A stretch of 64,000 nucleotides of DNA from Bradyrhizobium sp. C9. GTDB taxonomy: Bacteria > Pseudomonadota > Alphaproteobacteria > Rhizobiales > Xanthobacteraceae. This document shows, piece by piece, positions 16,525 through 25,778 of the stretch; position 1 is the stretch's first letter; every line of letters begins with the position of its first letter. The notes below the pieces were generated by a model. That model ran no database searches and was not told the DNA's origin. It was given only the letters and a program-made list of their open reading frames with translations. The position numbers were made by a program, and so were the translations under genes. The stretch lies in the NCBI RefSeq assembly GCF_002532045.1, contig NZ_NWTG01000001.1, forward strand, positions 248,001 through 312,000, read 5' to 3'.

Positions 16525-16977
16525 ATGAATCCAGACAGCAAACAGGCCCAGCGCAAGGCCGCGATGACGGTGCTGGCGCACTCCGCCGCGGCCGACATCG
16601 CAGGCCGGCTCGCGGCGATCGCGGTGCCCAGCCATGAGAACCTGCGCGAGCCGGAGAACGGCCTCGTGATGCTGCGCGGGCGGATCGGCGGTGACGGTGC
16701 GCCATTCAATCTCGGCGAGGCGACGGTGTCGCGCGCGGCGGTGCGGCTTGTGACCGGCGAGGTCGGTTTCGGCTACACGCTCGGCCGCGACGCGCACAAG
16801 GCGCAGATAATCGCGCTGTGCGACGCCATGGTGCAGTCGGCGGAGCTGTCCGGCGAGGTGGAGGCCAAAGTGATCGCGCCGCTGCGTACCGCCATGAATG
16901 CCGAGCGCGCCCGCAAGGCCGCGGAGACCGCGGCGACGCGGGTCGATTTCTACACGATGGTGCGCGGTGAGGGGTGA
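16525..16977 (+). CDS. phnG: C-P lyase core subunit PhnG
   Basis: This ~150-residue PhnG-family protein is part of the PhnGHIJ core complex. With PhnI it installs the 5'-triphosphoribosyl group on methylphosphonate-type substrates. ATG 16525 has AGG seven bases upstream and lies clear of the PhnF operator; the ATG at 16507 would sit inside that operator. First gene of the phnGHIJKLMN run. Confidence 0.92.
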   Translation: MNPDSKQAQRKAAMTVLAHSAAADIAGRLAAIAVPSHENLREPENGLVMLRGRIGGDGAPFNLGEATVSRAAVRLVTGEVGFGYTLGRDAHKAQIIALCDAMVQSAELSGEVEAKVIAPLRTAMNAERARKAAETAATRVDFYTMVRGEG

Positions 16978-16981
16978 TGCA

Positions 16982-17590
16982 ATGACGACGATTGCCGAAA
17001 TGCCCGCAGGGTTTGCCGACAAGGTGCTGTCGGCGCAATCCACGTTCCGCTCCGTGATGGATGCGATGGCGCGTCCGGGCAGCGTGCAGCGCGTCGCCGC
17101 TGATGTCGGAACGCCGGCCGGGATGATGCGCGGCTCGGCCGCGATCGCGCTGACGCTGTTCGATCACGACACGCCGATCTGGCTCGACGCTGCGATGTCG
17201 GCGACGCCGGATGTCGCCCGCTGGCTGAAGTTTCACGCCAGCGCGCCGGTGGTTACGGATTCCGCGATCGCAAGCTTCGCGCTGATCGGCGATGCCGCGA
17301 ACCTGCCGGCGCTCGAGCGCTTCGCATTCGGCAGCAACGAGTATCCTGACCGGTCGACCACGCTGATCCTGCAGGTCGACAGCCTGACGCAGGGTCCGGC
17401 CTTCGAGCTGAAGGGGCCCGGCATCGACGGCAGCGCGCTGCTGCAGGCGATGGTCAAGCCGCGCGATCTGTTCCAGCGCCTTTCGATCAATGAAGCGCTG
17501 TTCCCGCGCGGCATCGACGTCGTGCTGGTCCATGACGACAACATTGTCGCGATCCCGCGCACCACGCGGCTGATCGCAAGCGGAGTGTGA
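16982..17590 (+). CDS. phnH: C-P lyase core subunit PhnH
   Basis: The product is 202 residues and matches PhnH in length and pattern (FADKVLSAQSTFRSVMDAMARPG near the N-terminus, and NEALFPRGIDVVLV near the end). PhnH is a PLP-transferase-fold protein without cofactor that forms part of the C-P lyase core assembly. It starts four bases after the phnG stop and is followed three bases later by phnI. Confidence 0.93.
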   Translation: MTTIAEMPAGFADKVLSAQSTFRSVMDAMARPGSVQRVAADVGTPAGMMRGSAAIALTLFDHDTPIWLDAAMSATPDVARWLKFHASAPVVTDSAIASFALIGDAANLPALERFAFGSNEYPDRSTTLILQVDSLTQGPAFELKGPGIDGSALLQAMVKPRDLFQRLSINEALFPRGIDVVLVHDDNIVAIPRTTRLIASGV

Positions 17591-17593
17591 GCG

Positions 17594-18697
17594 ATGTATG
17601 TAGCCGTCAAGGGAGGCGAGCGCGCCATCGAGAATGCGCATCGGCTGTTGGCGCATGAGCGGCGCGGCGATCGCGATGTGCCCGAGGTGACGCTGGCGCA
17701 GATCTCCGAGCAGCTCGCGCTGGGCGTCGACCGCGTGATGACCGAAGGCTCGCTCTACGACCGCGAGCTTGCGGCGCTTGCGATCAAGCAGGCGCGCGGC
17801 GACATGATCGAGGCGATCTTCCTGGTTCGCGCCTTCCGCGCCACGCTGCCGCGTTTCGGCGCCACCGAGCCGGTCAATACCGGCGAGATGCAGGTGCGGC
17901 GGCGCATCTCCTCGACCTTCAAGGACGTTCCGGGCGGCCAGATCCTGGGGCCGACCTTCGACTACACCCATCGCCTGCTCGATCCGCAGCTCGCGGAAGG
18001 CTTTGTGCCGGAGCAGCCGGCGACCGCCGAAGCCTCGCAGGCGGCAACGCCGCGGGTCACCGACATCCTCGGCCGTGACGGCCTGATCGAATCCTCGCCG
18101 CAGGCAGAGAGCGACGCGTCGGTCGGCGACCTCACGCGCGAGCCGTTGAACTTCCCGGCCGATCGCGATCTGCGGCTGCAGAATCTGGCGCGCGGTGACG
18201 AGGGCTTTCTGCTCGCGCTCGGTTATTCGACGCAGCGCGGCTATGGCCGCAAACATCCCTTCGCCGGCGAGATCCGCTTCGGCGAGGTCGAGGTCGAATT
18301 CGCAGCCGAAGACGTCGGCTTCGCGGTGCCGCTCGGCTCGATCGAGCTGACCGAGTGCCAGATGGTCAACCAGTTCAAGGGCTCGACGTCAGAGGCGCCG
18401 TGCTTCACCCGCGGCTATGGCCTTGCCTTCGGCCAGAGCGAGCGCAAGACCATGTCGATGGCGCTGGTCGACCGCGCGCTGCGTGCACGCGAGCTCGGCG
18501 AGGAGGCGGCGGCGCCGGCGCAGGACGAGGAGTTCGTGATGTCGCACTCCGACAATGTCCAGTCGACCGGCTTCGTCGAACACCTCAAGCTGCCGCATTA
18601 CGTCGACTTCCAGTCCGAGCTCGGCCTGCTGCGCAAGCTGCGGCAGGAGTTCGCGGAGGTCAACGCGGCCGTGGAAATGCAGGAGGCCGCGGAATGA
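17594..18697 (+). CDS. phnI: C-P lyase core subunit PhnI
   Basis: This 367-residue protein begins MYVAVKGGERAIENAH, as PhnI does, and has the family block LARGDEGFLLALGYSTQRGYG. PhnI is the nucleosidase-type subunit that, with PhnG, PhnH and PhnL, transfers the phosphonate to the ribose of ATP. Its TGA overlaps the phnJ ATG. A long open frame on the opposite strand across phnH and phnI is a high-GC shadow. Confidence 0.94.
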   Translation: MYVAVKGGERAIENAHRLLAHERRGDRDVPEVTLAQISEQLALGVDRVMTEGSLYDRELAALAIKQARGDMIEAIFLVRAFRATLPRFGATEPVNTGEMQVRRRISSTFKDVPGGQILGPTFDYTHRLLDPQLAEGFVPEQPATAEASQAATPRVTDILGRDGLIESSPQAESDASVGDLTREPLNFPADRDLRLQNLARGDEGFLLALGYSTQRGYGRKHPFAGEIRFGEVEVEFAAEDVGFAVPLGSIELTECQMVNQFKGSTSEAPCFTRGYGLAFGQSERKTMSMALVDRALRARELGEEAAAPAQDEEFVMSHSDNVQSTGFVEHLKLPHYVDFQSELGLLRKLRQEFAEVNAAVEMQEAAE

Positions 18698-19578
18698 ATG
18701 CGCCGACATATAATTTCGCCTATCTCGACGAGCAGACCAAGCGGATGATCCGCCGCGCGATCCTGAAGGCGATCGCGATCCCCGGCTATCAGGTGCCGTT
18801 CGCCAGCCGCGAGATGCCGATGCCGTACGGCTGGGGCACCGGCGGCGTGCAGGTGACGGCGGCGATCCTCGGGCCCGACGACGTGCTCAAGGTGATCGAT
18901 CAGGGTTCGGACGACACCACCAATGCGATCTCGATCCGCAAGTTCTTCGGCAAGACCGCGGGTGTCGCGACCACGACCTCGACGACGGATGCGACCGTGA
19001 TCCAGACCCGGCACCGCATTCCCGAGGCGTCGCTGCATGCCGGGCAGGTGCTGGTCTATCAGGTGCCGATCCCCGAGCCGCTGCGCTTCCTCGAGCCGCG
19101 CGAGACCGAGACGCGGCGCATGCACGCGCTCGCCGAATACGGGCTGATGCACGTCAAGCTGTACGAAGACATCGCGCGCTTCGGCCACATCGCGACCGCG
19201 TACGCCTATCCGGTGAAGGTGAATGCCCGCTACGTGATGGACCCGTCGCCGACGCCGAAATTCGACAATCCGAAGATGGACAATTGCGCGGCGCTGCAGC
19301 TGTTCGGCGCCGGCCGCGAGAAGCGCATCTACGCGATCCCGCCCTATACCACGGTGGTGTCGCTGGATTTCGAGGATCATCCGTTCACGCGCTATCGCTT
19401 CGACGCGCCCTGCGCGCTGTGCGGCGCTGACGACTCTTATCTCGACGAGATCGTCACCGACGACAGAGGCGGGCGGATGTTCGTCTGCTCCGACACCGAC
19501 TTCTGCGAGCAGCGCCAGGCCGCCGGCCATCACGGCACCGAGAGCGCGGCGCCGCACAAGGAGAAGGCGCATGTCTGA
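18694..19578 (+). CDS. phnJ: alpha-D-ribose 1-methylphosphonate 5-phosphate C-P lyase
   Basis: PhnJ is the radical-SAM enzyme that cleaves the carbon-phosphorus bond. The 294-residue protein keeps the non-canonical iron-sulfur ligands as Cys240-x2-Cys243-x21-Cys265-x5-Cys271, the same spacing as the Escherichia coli enzyme, and the glycyl-radical region around Gly31 (PGYQVPFASRE). ATG 18694 overlaps the phnI stop (ATGA), and the longer open frame upstream is overlap with phnI. All residues expected for activity are present, so the pathway should be functional. Confidence 0.95.
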   Translation: MNAPTYNFAYLDEQTKRMIRRAILKAIAIPGYQVPFASREMPMPYGWGTGGVQVTAAILGPDDVLKVIDQGSDDTTNAISIRKFFGKTAGVATTTSTTDATVIQTRHRIPEASLHAGQVLVYQVPIPEPLRFLEPRETETRRMHALAEYGLMHVKLYEDIARFGHIATAYAYPVKVNARYVMDPSPTPKFDNPKMDNCAALQLFGAGREKRIYAIPPYTTVVSLDFEDHPFTRYRFDAPCALCGADDSYLDEIVTDDRGGRMFVCSDTDFCEQRQAAGHHGTESAAPHKEKAHV

Positions 19579-20368
19579 GCTCTCGAGCCTCGACAAGGAT
19601 CAGCCGCTGCTGGTGGCCGAAGGGCTCTGCAAGAATTACGGCCGGCTCCCGGCCTGCCGCGACGTCTCGTTTGCGCTCTATCCGGGTGAGGTGCTGGCGA
19701 TCGTCGGCGAGTCCGGTTCGGGCAAGTCGACGCTGCTGCAACTGCTCTCAGCGCAGCTCGCGCCGAGCGCGGGACGAGTGTCCTACCGGATGCGCGACGG
19801 CGTGCTGCGCGATCTCGCCGAACTCGGCGAAGCGGAGCGGCGCTTCCTGTTCCGCACCGACTGGGGCTTTGTGCATCAAGACCCGGCGCAGGGATTGCGC
19901 ATGGGCGTCTCGGCCGGCGCCAATGTCGGCGAGCAGTTGATGGCGGTCGGCTGGAATCACTACGGCCGTATCCGAGACACCGCATCGACCTGGCTCGATC
20001 GGGTCGAGATCGATGTCGGCCGCATCGACGATGCGCCGAAGACCTATTCCGGCGGCATGCGACAGCGGCTGCAGATCGCGCGCAACCTCGTCACCGAGCC
20101 GCGGCTGGTGTTCATGGACGAGCCGACCGGCGGCCTCGACGTCTCGGTGCAGGCACGCCTGCTCGACCTGATGCGCAATCTCGTCAGCGCGCTCGGCCTT
20201 GCCGCCATCGTCGTGACCCACGATCTCGCGGTCGCGCGCCTGCTGTCGCATCGCGTGATGGTGATGAAGGGCGGCCGCGTCATCGAGACCGGTCTCACTG
20301 ACCAGGTGCTCGACGATCCGCGCGAGCCCTATACCCAACTGCTCGTTTCCTCGATACTTCCGCCATGA
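19571..20368 (+). CDS. phnK: C-P lyase ABC-type ATPase PhnK
   Basis: This 265-residue ABC ATPase has Walker A GESGSGKST, signature YSGGMRQRLQ and Walker B LVFMDEPTGGLD. PhnK docks on the PhnGHIJ core rather than on a membrane permease and is needed for C-P lyase turnover. It overlaps phnJ by eight bases and phnL by four, and oppA-type transporter ATPases are its closest look-alikes. Confidence 0.93.
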   Translation: MSELSSLDKDQPLLVAEGLCKNYGRLPACRDVSFALYPGEVLAIVGESGSGKSTLLQLLSAQLAPSAGRVSYRMRDGVLRDLAELGEAERRFLFRTDWGFVHQDPAQGLRMGVSAGANVGEQLMAVGWNHYGRIRDTASTWLDRVEIDVGRIDDAPKTYSGGMRQRLQIARNLVTEPRLVFMDEPTGGLDVSVQARLLDLMRNLVSALGLAAIVVTHDLAVARLLSHRVMVMKGGRVIETGLTDQVLDDPREPYTQLLVSSILPP

Positions 20369-21075
20369 GCTTGCCAATGACCGCGATGATCGAACTTGCC
20401 AACGCCGAGAAGACCTTCACCATGCATCTGCAAGGCGGCGTCGAGCTGCCCGTGGTGCGCGGCGTCTCGTTCCACGCCGATCCCGGCGAATGCGTGGTGC
20501 TGTCGGGCCCGTCGGGCGCCGGCAAATCCTCGATCCTGAAGATGATCTTCGGCAATTACCGCTGCGACAGCGGCCGGATCGGCATCCGCCACCGCGGCAA
20601 GGTGGTCGACCTTGCGACCGCCGAGCCGCGCCAGGTGCTGAGCATCCGCCGCTCGACCATCGGCTATGTCAGCCAGTTTCTGCGCGCGGTGCCGCGGGTG
20701 GCGACGATCGACGTCGTCGCCGAGCCGTTGATCGTCAACGGCGTGGCGCGCGAGGAGGCCCGCGAACGCGCTGGACGCCTGTTGCGCCGGCTCAATATTC
20801 CGGAGCGGCTGTGGACGTTGCCGCCCTCGACCTTTTCCGGCGGCGAGCAGCAGCGCGTCAACATCGCACGCGGCTTCATCTCGGACCTGCCGATCCTGCT
20901 GCTGGACGAGCCGACCGCTTCGCTCGATGCGGCGAATCGCGCAGTGGTGGTCGAGCTGATTGCGGAGAAAAAGACCAAGGGCGTCGCAATGGTGGCGATT
21001 GTCCATGACGACGAAATCCGCCATCTGATTGCCGACCGTATCGTGGACGTGACCTCGTTCGCCGCTGCTGCCTGA
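20365..21075 (+). CDS. phnL: C-P lyase ABC-type ATPase PhnL
   Basis: The 236-residue protein has Walker A GPSGAGKSS, signature FSGGEQQRVNIAR and Walker B ILLLDEPTASLD, in a MacB/LolD-like sequence background as is usual for PhnL. It takes part in forming the ribose-1-phosphonate triphosphate together with PhnGHI. The start overlaps the phnK stop (ATGA). Confidence 0.92.
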   Translation: MSLPMTAMIELANAEKTFTMHLQGGVELPVVRGVSFHADPGECVVLSGPSGAGKSSILKMIFGNYRCDSGRIGIRHRGKVVDLATAEPRQVLSIRRSTIGYVSQFLRAVPRVATIDVVAEPLIVNGVAREEARERAGRLLRRLNIPERLWTLPPSTFSGGEQQRVNIARGFISDLPILLLDEPTASLDAANRAVVVELIAEKKTKGVAMVAIVHDDEIRHLIADRIVDVTSFAAAA

Positions 21076-21088
21076 AGGACTGTTTGAA

Positions 21089-22243
21089 ATGACTGCCAAG
21101 CAAGACACCATCATCGGCAACGCCCGGCTGGTCCTCGCCGATCGCGTGATCGAGCAGGGCTGGGTCGCGATCGCAGATGGCAAGATCGCCGAGTTCGGCG
21201 AGGGCAGGGCGCCCGAGGCTGCCGAGGACGCCGGTGGCGATCTCGTGATGCCCGGACTGATCGAGCTGCACACTGACCATCTCGAGATGCACTACGTGCC
21301 GCGGCCGAAGGTGTTCTGGAATCCGGTCGCCGCCGTGATCTCGTATGACGGGCAGCTCGCGACCTCCGGCATCACCACGGTGCTGGATTCGCTGCGGGTC
21401 TGGCGCGAGGATGGCGCCGAGGACGTCGACGGCCGCGCCGGCGTGCTGGCCGCGGCGATCTCGGCGGCGCGCGAGGAGAACCTGCTGCGGGCCGATCACT
21501 TCCTGCATCTGCGCTGCGAGGTGCCGATGCCCGATGTCGTCGCCGAGGCCAAGGAGCTGATCGACCGGCCCGACGTGCGGCTGATGTCGCTGATGGATCA
21601 TACACCGGGCCAGCGCCAGTTCCGCGACGAGGTCAAGCTGCGCGACTACTACCGCGGCAAGGGCGGCGGCATGACCGACGCCCAGCTCGACGTGCTGTTC
21701 GCCCGGCGCTTCGCTTATCAGAAGGAATATGCCGTAGCGAACACCCGCGCGATCGTCGCGCTGGCGCACGAGTATGGGATTCCGCTGGCGAGCCACGACG
21801 ACACCACGGATGAAAACGTGGTCGACGCCGTCAACGACAAGGTCGCGGTCGCGGAATTCCCGACTACGATGGAAGCCGCGCGCGGGCTGCACGCCGCCGG
21901 CATCGACATCCTGATGGGCGCGCCGAACGTGGTGCGCGGCGGCTCGCACTCCGGCAACATCGCCGCCGTCGATCTCGCCAATGAGGGCATGCTCGATATC
22001 CTGTCGTCGGACTACATCCCGTCGAGCCTCTTGATGGCGGCGCTGCAACTGCCGCGGCATGTGCCGGCGATCGACCTCGCCGCCGCCGTCCGCACCGTGA
22101 CCAAGACGCCGGCCGAGGCGGTTGGCCTGTCCGATCGCGGCGAGATCGCGGTCGGCAGGCGTGCCGACCTGATCCGCGTCCACGTCGCGCGCGATCTGCC
22201 GGTGGTGCGCAGCGTCTGGCGCGAGGGAGCCAGGGTCGCATGA
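21089..22243 (+). CDS. phnM: alpha-D-ribose 1-methylphosphonate 5-triphosphate diphosphatase
   Basis: This 384-residue amidohydrolase removes pyrophosphate from the PhnGHIL product before PhnJ acts. Motifs are LIELHTDHLEMH, FLHLRCE, LASHDDTT, VRGGSHSGN and LSSDYIPSS. It lies 13 bp after phnL and overlaps phnN by four bases. A second PhnM (9826-10998) is encoded about 10 kb away in the leftward arm, so one of them may be specialised. Confidence 0.94.
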   Translation: MTAKQDTIIGNARLVLADRVIEQGWVAIADGKIAEFGEGRAPEAAEDAGGDLVMPGLIELHTDHLEMHYVPRPKVFWNPVAAVISYDGQLATSGITTVLDSLRVWREDGAEDVDGRAGVLAAAISAAREENLLRADHFLHLRCEVPMPDVVAEAKELIDRPDVRLMSLMDHTPGQRQFRDEVKLRDYYRGKGGGMTDAQLDVLFARRFAYQKEYAVANTRAIVALAHEYGIPLASHDDTTDENVVDAVNDKVAVAEFPTTMEAARGLHAAGIDILMGAPNVVRGGSHSGNIAAVDLANEGMLDILSSDYIPSSLLMAALQLPRHVPAIDLAAAVRTVTKTPAEAVGLSDRGEIAVGRRADLIRVHVARDLPVVRSVWREGARVA

Positions 22244-22836
22244 GCGAAGTCCCTGCCGTCGCCGCGCAGCACGCCCCCGCGATCGGTCCCGGCCGGTTGA
22301 TTCTGGTGGTCGGCCCGAGCGGCGCCGGCAAGGATACGCTGCTGGGGCTCGCGAAGGCGGCCTGCGCCGACGATTGCGACATCGTGTTTGCCCGCCGGCT
22401 GATCACCCGCCAGGCCTCGGCCTCGGAAGACAATGAAGAGGTCAGCGCGGAGACCTTCCAGCGTGCGGTGGGCGCCGGCGACTATGCCATGCACTGGGAA
22501 GCACATGGCCATCGCTACGCGCTGTCGCGCGCGATCAACGATGAGATCCGCGCCGGACGCACCGTGATCGCGAATGTCTCCCGCACGGTGATCGCGGCGG
22601 CGCGTCGCAACTATGCCAATGCCGTGGTGGTCTCGATCACGGCGCCGCCGGATGTGCTGGCGGCGCGGCTGGCCGCGCGGGCACGCAGCAGCGACGGTCT
22701 GCTCGCACAGCGGCTGGCCCGCACAGTCGACGAAAGCGCGTCGACGCCCGATTTCACCATCGTCAATTCCGGTACCGCCGAATATCACGCGCGACAGCTT
22801 GTCCGGATCATCAAGGGCGAGCGCTGGGACGAGTAG
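22240..22836 (+). CDS. phnN: ribose 1,5-bisphosphate phosphokinase
   Basis: This 198-residue guanylate-kinase-like protein has a P-loop GPSGAGKDT near residue 24 and the FARRLITR region typical of PhnN. It phosphorylates ribose 1,5-bisphosphate to PRPP, returning the C-P lyase by-product to nucleotide metabolism. Start overlaps the phnM stop (ATGA). No phnP or phnO follows it. Confidence 0.92.
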   Translation: MSEVPAVAAQHAPAIGPGRLILVVGPSGAGKDTLLGLAKAACADDCDIVFARRLITRQASASEDNEEVSAETFQRAVGAGDYAMHWEAHGHRYALSRAINDEIRAGRTVIANVSRTVIAAARRNYANAVVVSITAPPDVLAARLAARARSSDGLLAQRLARTVDESASTPDFTIVNSGTAEYHARQLVRIIKGERWDE

Positions 22837-22871
22837 CACGAGACGACTGGCCACAAAGGAGAACAGCACGA

Positions 22872-23483
22872 ATGTCGGTGATTTCCACGATCGAGCAACT
22901 TGAGGCGATCTACGGCTTCCCGAACGACGCGTCGACCGTGAAGGTCGCGGATCACGTGACGCCGCTCTATCGTGTGCTCATCGAGAAGTCGCCATTCGTG
23001 TCGCTTGCGACCTCGGGGCCCGAGGGGCTGGACTGCTCGCCGCGCGGCGACCTGCCGGGCTTCGTGCGCATCCATGATGCGAAGACGCTGATGATGCCGG
23101 ATCGCCGCGGCAACAATCGCTGCGATTCGCTGCGCAATATCGTTCGCGATCCTCGCGTCGGGCTGTTATTCCTGATCCCGGGCTCGGGCAGCACGCTGCG
23201 CGTCAACGGCCGCGCCTATGTCTCGGCCGAGCCGGAGCTGCTGGCCTCCTTCAAGATGGAAGGCAAGGCCCCGCGCACGGTGATCGTGATGAATGTGGAC
23301 GAAATCTATTTCCAGTGCGCCCGCGCGATCGTGCGCTCTGACCTCTGGAATCCGGACAAGCGGGTCGATCCGAAGGCCCTGCCGACGCCCGGCCAGATCC
23401 TCGCCGAGATGAGCGAGCACACGGTCGGCGGCGAGACTTACGATCGCGAATGGCCGGAGCGCGCGCGACAGACGATGTGGTGA
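22872..23483 (+). CDS. pyridoxamine 5'-phosphate oxidase-like FMN-binding protein
   Basis: This 203-residue protein belongs to the split-barrel flavoprotein family (MSMEG_1061-like branch). Examples are the N-terminal strand FVSLATSGPEGLDCSPRGD and the DRRGNNRCDSLRNI block that contacts FMN phosphate. A strong site AAAGGAG precedes the ATG. It starts only 35 bp after phnN on the same strand, so it may be read with the phn operon, though no phosphonate role is known. It is not PdxH, which is at 57046-57687. The function is probably a small redox reaction. Confidence 0.82.
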   Translation: MSVISTIEQLEAIYGFPNDASTVKVADHVTPLYRVLIEKSPFVSLATSGPEGLDCSPRGDLPGFVRIHDAKTLMMPDRRGNNRCDSLRNIVRDPRVGLLFLIPGSGSTLRVNGRAYVSAEPELLASFKMEGKAPRTVIVMNVDEIYFQCARAIVRSDLWNPDKRVDPKALPTPGQILAEMSEHTVGGETYDREWPERARQTMW

Positions 23484-23486
23484 GGC

Positions 23487-23690
23487 CTCTTCTCCCTCGC
23501 CCCGCACTCTTGTCCGCCGAAGCCCGCCTTCGGGCGAAGGCGGATGCGGGGTCGAGACGAGCGAAGCTCGCTCTTGGAGGGCAGGGGTGAGGGGTGGTGC
23601 CGCAAACGACAGTGAAATTTATGTTCGCGGAGAGTCGTCCTCACCCGAATTCGACCTCTCCCCGCAAGCGGGGCGAGGTGACTTTCGACG
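23487..23690. repeat. intergenic palindromic repeat block
   Basis: The 226-bp gap between the FMN-protein gene and the convergent tetR gene is filled by imperfect palindromes: GCCCGCCTTCGGGC, CGAGCGAAGCTCGCTC and CTCTCCCCGCAAGCGGGG with flanking CTCACCC words. The same words occur at 15517-15690, so this belongs to the same dispersed family. No gene is supported here. Confidence 0.7.
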
Positions 23691-23709
23691 GCTTCGCCGA
23701 TTCGTATGG

Positions 23710-24309
23710 CTATGCCTTCGCCTGCTCATCGAACGCCTTCAGCGACACTGCCGCGATCTCGCGCAGCGTGGTGCGGTCGGCGCCCGAAGAGGCCATCACG
23801 CACATGCCGGATGTCACCGCGGAGAGATAGCGGGCGAGCGTGACCGGATCGGCGTTTTCGCCGAGGTCGTGTTCGGCTTTGGCGCGGACAAAGCGGTCGC
23901 GCAACTGGTCTTCGGTGTGGGTGCGGCGCGCCGCCAGCTCGAACGGAACGTTTTCCGAGCCGGTGCCGCAGGCGAGGCCGCCCTGGACCAGCAGGCAGCC
24001 AGGCGGGTTGGCGGGGTCGGTCTGGGCGTCCGCGTGCTCCATCAGGAATCGCTCGGCCACCTCGCGGGCACTTGAGGCGCCCAGAACCTTTTCCATCCAG
24101 GCGTCGCGCTTTTCCGAGTAGCGGTCGAGCGCGGCCTTCAGCAGGCCTTCCTTGCTGCCGAAGGCAGCGTAGAGGCTCGGCGGATTGATATTCATCGCCT
24201 CGGTGAGCTGGGCGATCGTGGTCCCCTCGTAACCGTGGCGCCAGAACACGTCCATGGCCCGGTCCAAAGCGGCGTCCGCGTCGAAGGCGCGGGGGCGTCC
24301 CATTCCCAT
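23710..24309 (-). CDS. TetR/AcrR-family regulator
   Basis: This 199-residue protein begins MGMGRPRAFDADAAL and has the TetR helix-turn-helix (GYEGTTIAQLTEAMNINPPSLYAAFGSKEGLLKAAL). A C-terminal ligand-binding domain follows. ATG 24309 has GGAG upstream and matches family starts; the longer frame to 24411 is not needed. It diverges from the RND efflux genes across a 200-bp gap and most likely represses them in the absence of inducer, as AcrR and NalC-type regulators do. Confidence 0.9.
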   Translation of the reverse strand: MGMGRPRAFDADAALDRAMDVFWRHGYEGTTIAQLTEAMNINPPSLYAAFGSKEGLLKAALDRYSEKRDAWMEKVLGASSAREVAERFLMEHADAQTDPANPPGCLLVQGGLACGTGSENVPFELAARRTHTEDQLRDRFVRAKAEHDLGENADPVTLARYLSAVTSGMCVMASSGADRTTLREIAAVSLKAFDEQAKA

Positions 24310-24438
24310 TTTTGCTTGCTCCGTAAGCCGGGTGCCGCTTCTATGACGGATTGTCCCTAGCTTATCCTCTTGTTGCACGTGATGTTTTTCCGCGTCTTCC
24401 CATTTCCCCACGAATGAGATAATAAATTCATAGTGCTC

Positions 24439-24452
24439 GATACATAAGTATC
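24439..24452. promoter_or_regulatory. candidate TetR operator dyad
   Basis: GATAC and GTATC flank ATAA, a short perfect 5-4-5 inverted repeat in the AT-richer middle of the divergent tetR/efflux promoter region. It is the only clear dyad seen there. The short arms make this tentative. Confidence 0.35.
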
Positions 24453-24513
24453 TTGCGAACCGGCGTCCAGCTCCACATTTGTAGCGAACACTACAGATCT
24501 CTGGAGCGCGTGA

Positions 24514-25755
24514 ATGCCCTCGTCAACCCAATATCCCGTTTCCGGCCGTTTCCGACGCATCGTCGGCGGTGTCGTGATCCTCGGCGCCCTCGCGGTGGCC
24601 GGTTCGCTCGCGACCGGCCACTATTTCCACGCGGCGCAGGCGACCGCGGCCGCCGCCCCTGAGCCGGCGGTGCCGGTGACCGTCGCCGTGATCCAGCCGC
24701 GGCCGACCACCCTGTTCGATGACTTCTCGGGCCGGCTCGAGGCCGTCGACCGCGTCCAACTGCGGCCGCGGGTGGCGGGTGCGATCCTTTCGACCAACTT
24801 CACCGAGGGCGCACTGGTGAAGTCCGGCGACATCCTGTTCAAGATTGACCCCGCGCCTTACGCGGCCGAGGTCGACCGGGCCCAGGCGCAGCTCGAGGCG
24901 GCCAAGGCCCGCGTAGTGTTCACCACGAGTGAAGTCGAACGCGGTGCACAGCTGGTCGGCAACAACATCGTCACCAAGCGTGACTTCGACCAGCGCGACA
25001 ACGCCAATCGCGAGGCGATCGCCAACGTCAAGGCCGCCGAAGCCGCGTTGCAGACCGCAAAGCTCAACCTCGACTACACCGAGGTTCGCGCACCGGTCGA
25101 CGGCCGGGTCGGCAGGATCGAGGTCACCGTCGGCAATCTGGTTGCGGCGGGCACCTCGTCGCCGGTCCTGACCTCGCTGGTCTCGGTCAATCCGATCTAT
25201 GCGAGCTTCGATGCCGATGAGGAGGTCGTGCTGCGCGCGCTGAACTCGATCGCGGACGCGTCCGGCAAGCGCGGCAATCTCGATCAGATCCCGGTCGACA
25301 TGGTGACGTCGGGCGGCCTCAGCGCCAAGGGCCACATTCAGCTGATCGACAACCAGGTCAACGGGCAGAGCGGCACCATCCGCGTCCGCGCCGTGTTCAA
25401 GAACGAAGACGGCCGGCTGATCCCGGGACAGTTCGCCCGTGTACGCATGGGCCAGCCCAAGCAGCAGACGCTGGTGCTGGTCGACGAGCGCGCCGTCGGC
25501 ACCGACCAGGACAAGAAGTTCGTCATGCTGGTCGGCGACGACAGCCGCGCGGTCTATCGCTCCGTCACGCTCGGCAGTGCGGTCGATGGCCTGCGGATCG
25601 TCACCGCCGGCCTGAAATCCGGCGACCGCATCGTCGTCAACGGCCTGCAGCGCGTGCGCCCCGGCGCACTTCTGAAGATGGAAGTCGCCGAAATGGGCGC
25701 GCGCGGCATGCAGCAGGCATCTACCGAAACCAACCAGCACGTCGTGCAGCGCTAG
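24514..25755 (+). CDS. RND efflux periplasmic adaptor (membrane fusion) protein
   Basis: This 413-residue HlyD/AcrA-family adaptor has an N-terminal membrane anchor (about residues 11-30). A lipoyl half-motif (VQLRPRVAGAILSTNFTEGALVKSGDILFKIDP), a coiled-coil hairpin rich in Ala, Gln and Glu (residues about 110-175), and a beta-barrel region follow. It links the inner-membrane pump to an outer-membrane channel. No outer-membrane factor gene is adjacent, so a TolC-like protein from elsewhere must be used. It is followed 23 bp later by the pump gene. Confidence 0.92.
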   Translation: MPSSTQYPVSGRFRRIVGGVVILGALAVAGSLATGHYFHAAQATAAAAPEPAVPVTVAVIQPRPTTLFDDFSGRLEAVDRVQLRPRVAGAILSTNFTEGALVKSGDILFKIDPAPYAAEVDRAQAQLEAAKARVVFTTSEVERGAQLVGNNIVTKRDFDQRDNANREAIANVKAAEAALQTAKLNLDYTEVRAPVDGRVGRIEVTVGNLVAAGTSSPVLTSLVSVNPIYASFDADEEVVLRALNSIADASGKRGNLDQIPVDMVTSGGLSAKGHIQLIDNQVNGQSGTIRVRAVFKNEDGRLIPGQFARVRMGQPKQQTLVLVDERAVGTDQDKKFVMLVGDDSRAVYRSVTLGSAVDGLRIVTAGLKSGDRIVVNGLQRVRPGALLKMEVAEMGARGMQQASTETNQHVVQR

Positions 25756-25778
25756 GCGCTGCACGCGGGGGCGGAGCC

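Noticed and set aside
16706..18256. 516-codon minus-strand open frame over phnG, phnH and phnI
   Set aside because: Antisense to three recognisable C-P lyase genes.
22872..23483. assignment as a second pdxH
   Set aside because: The protein lacks the PdxH C-terminal [15 protein letters not shown] motif, and a full PdxH is encoded at 57046-57687.
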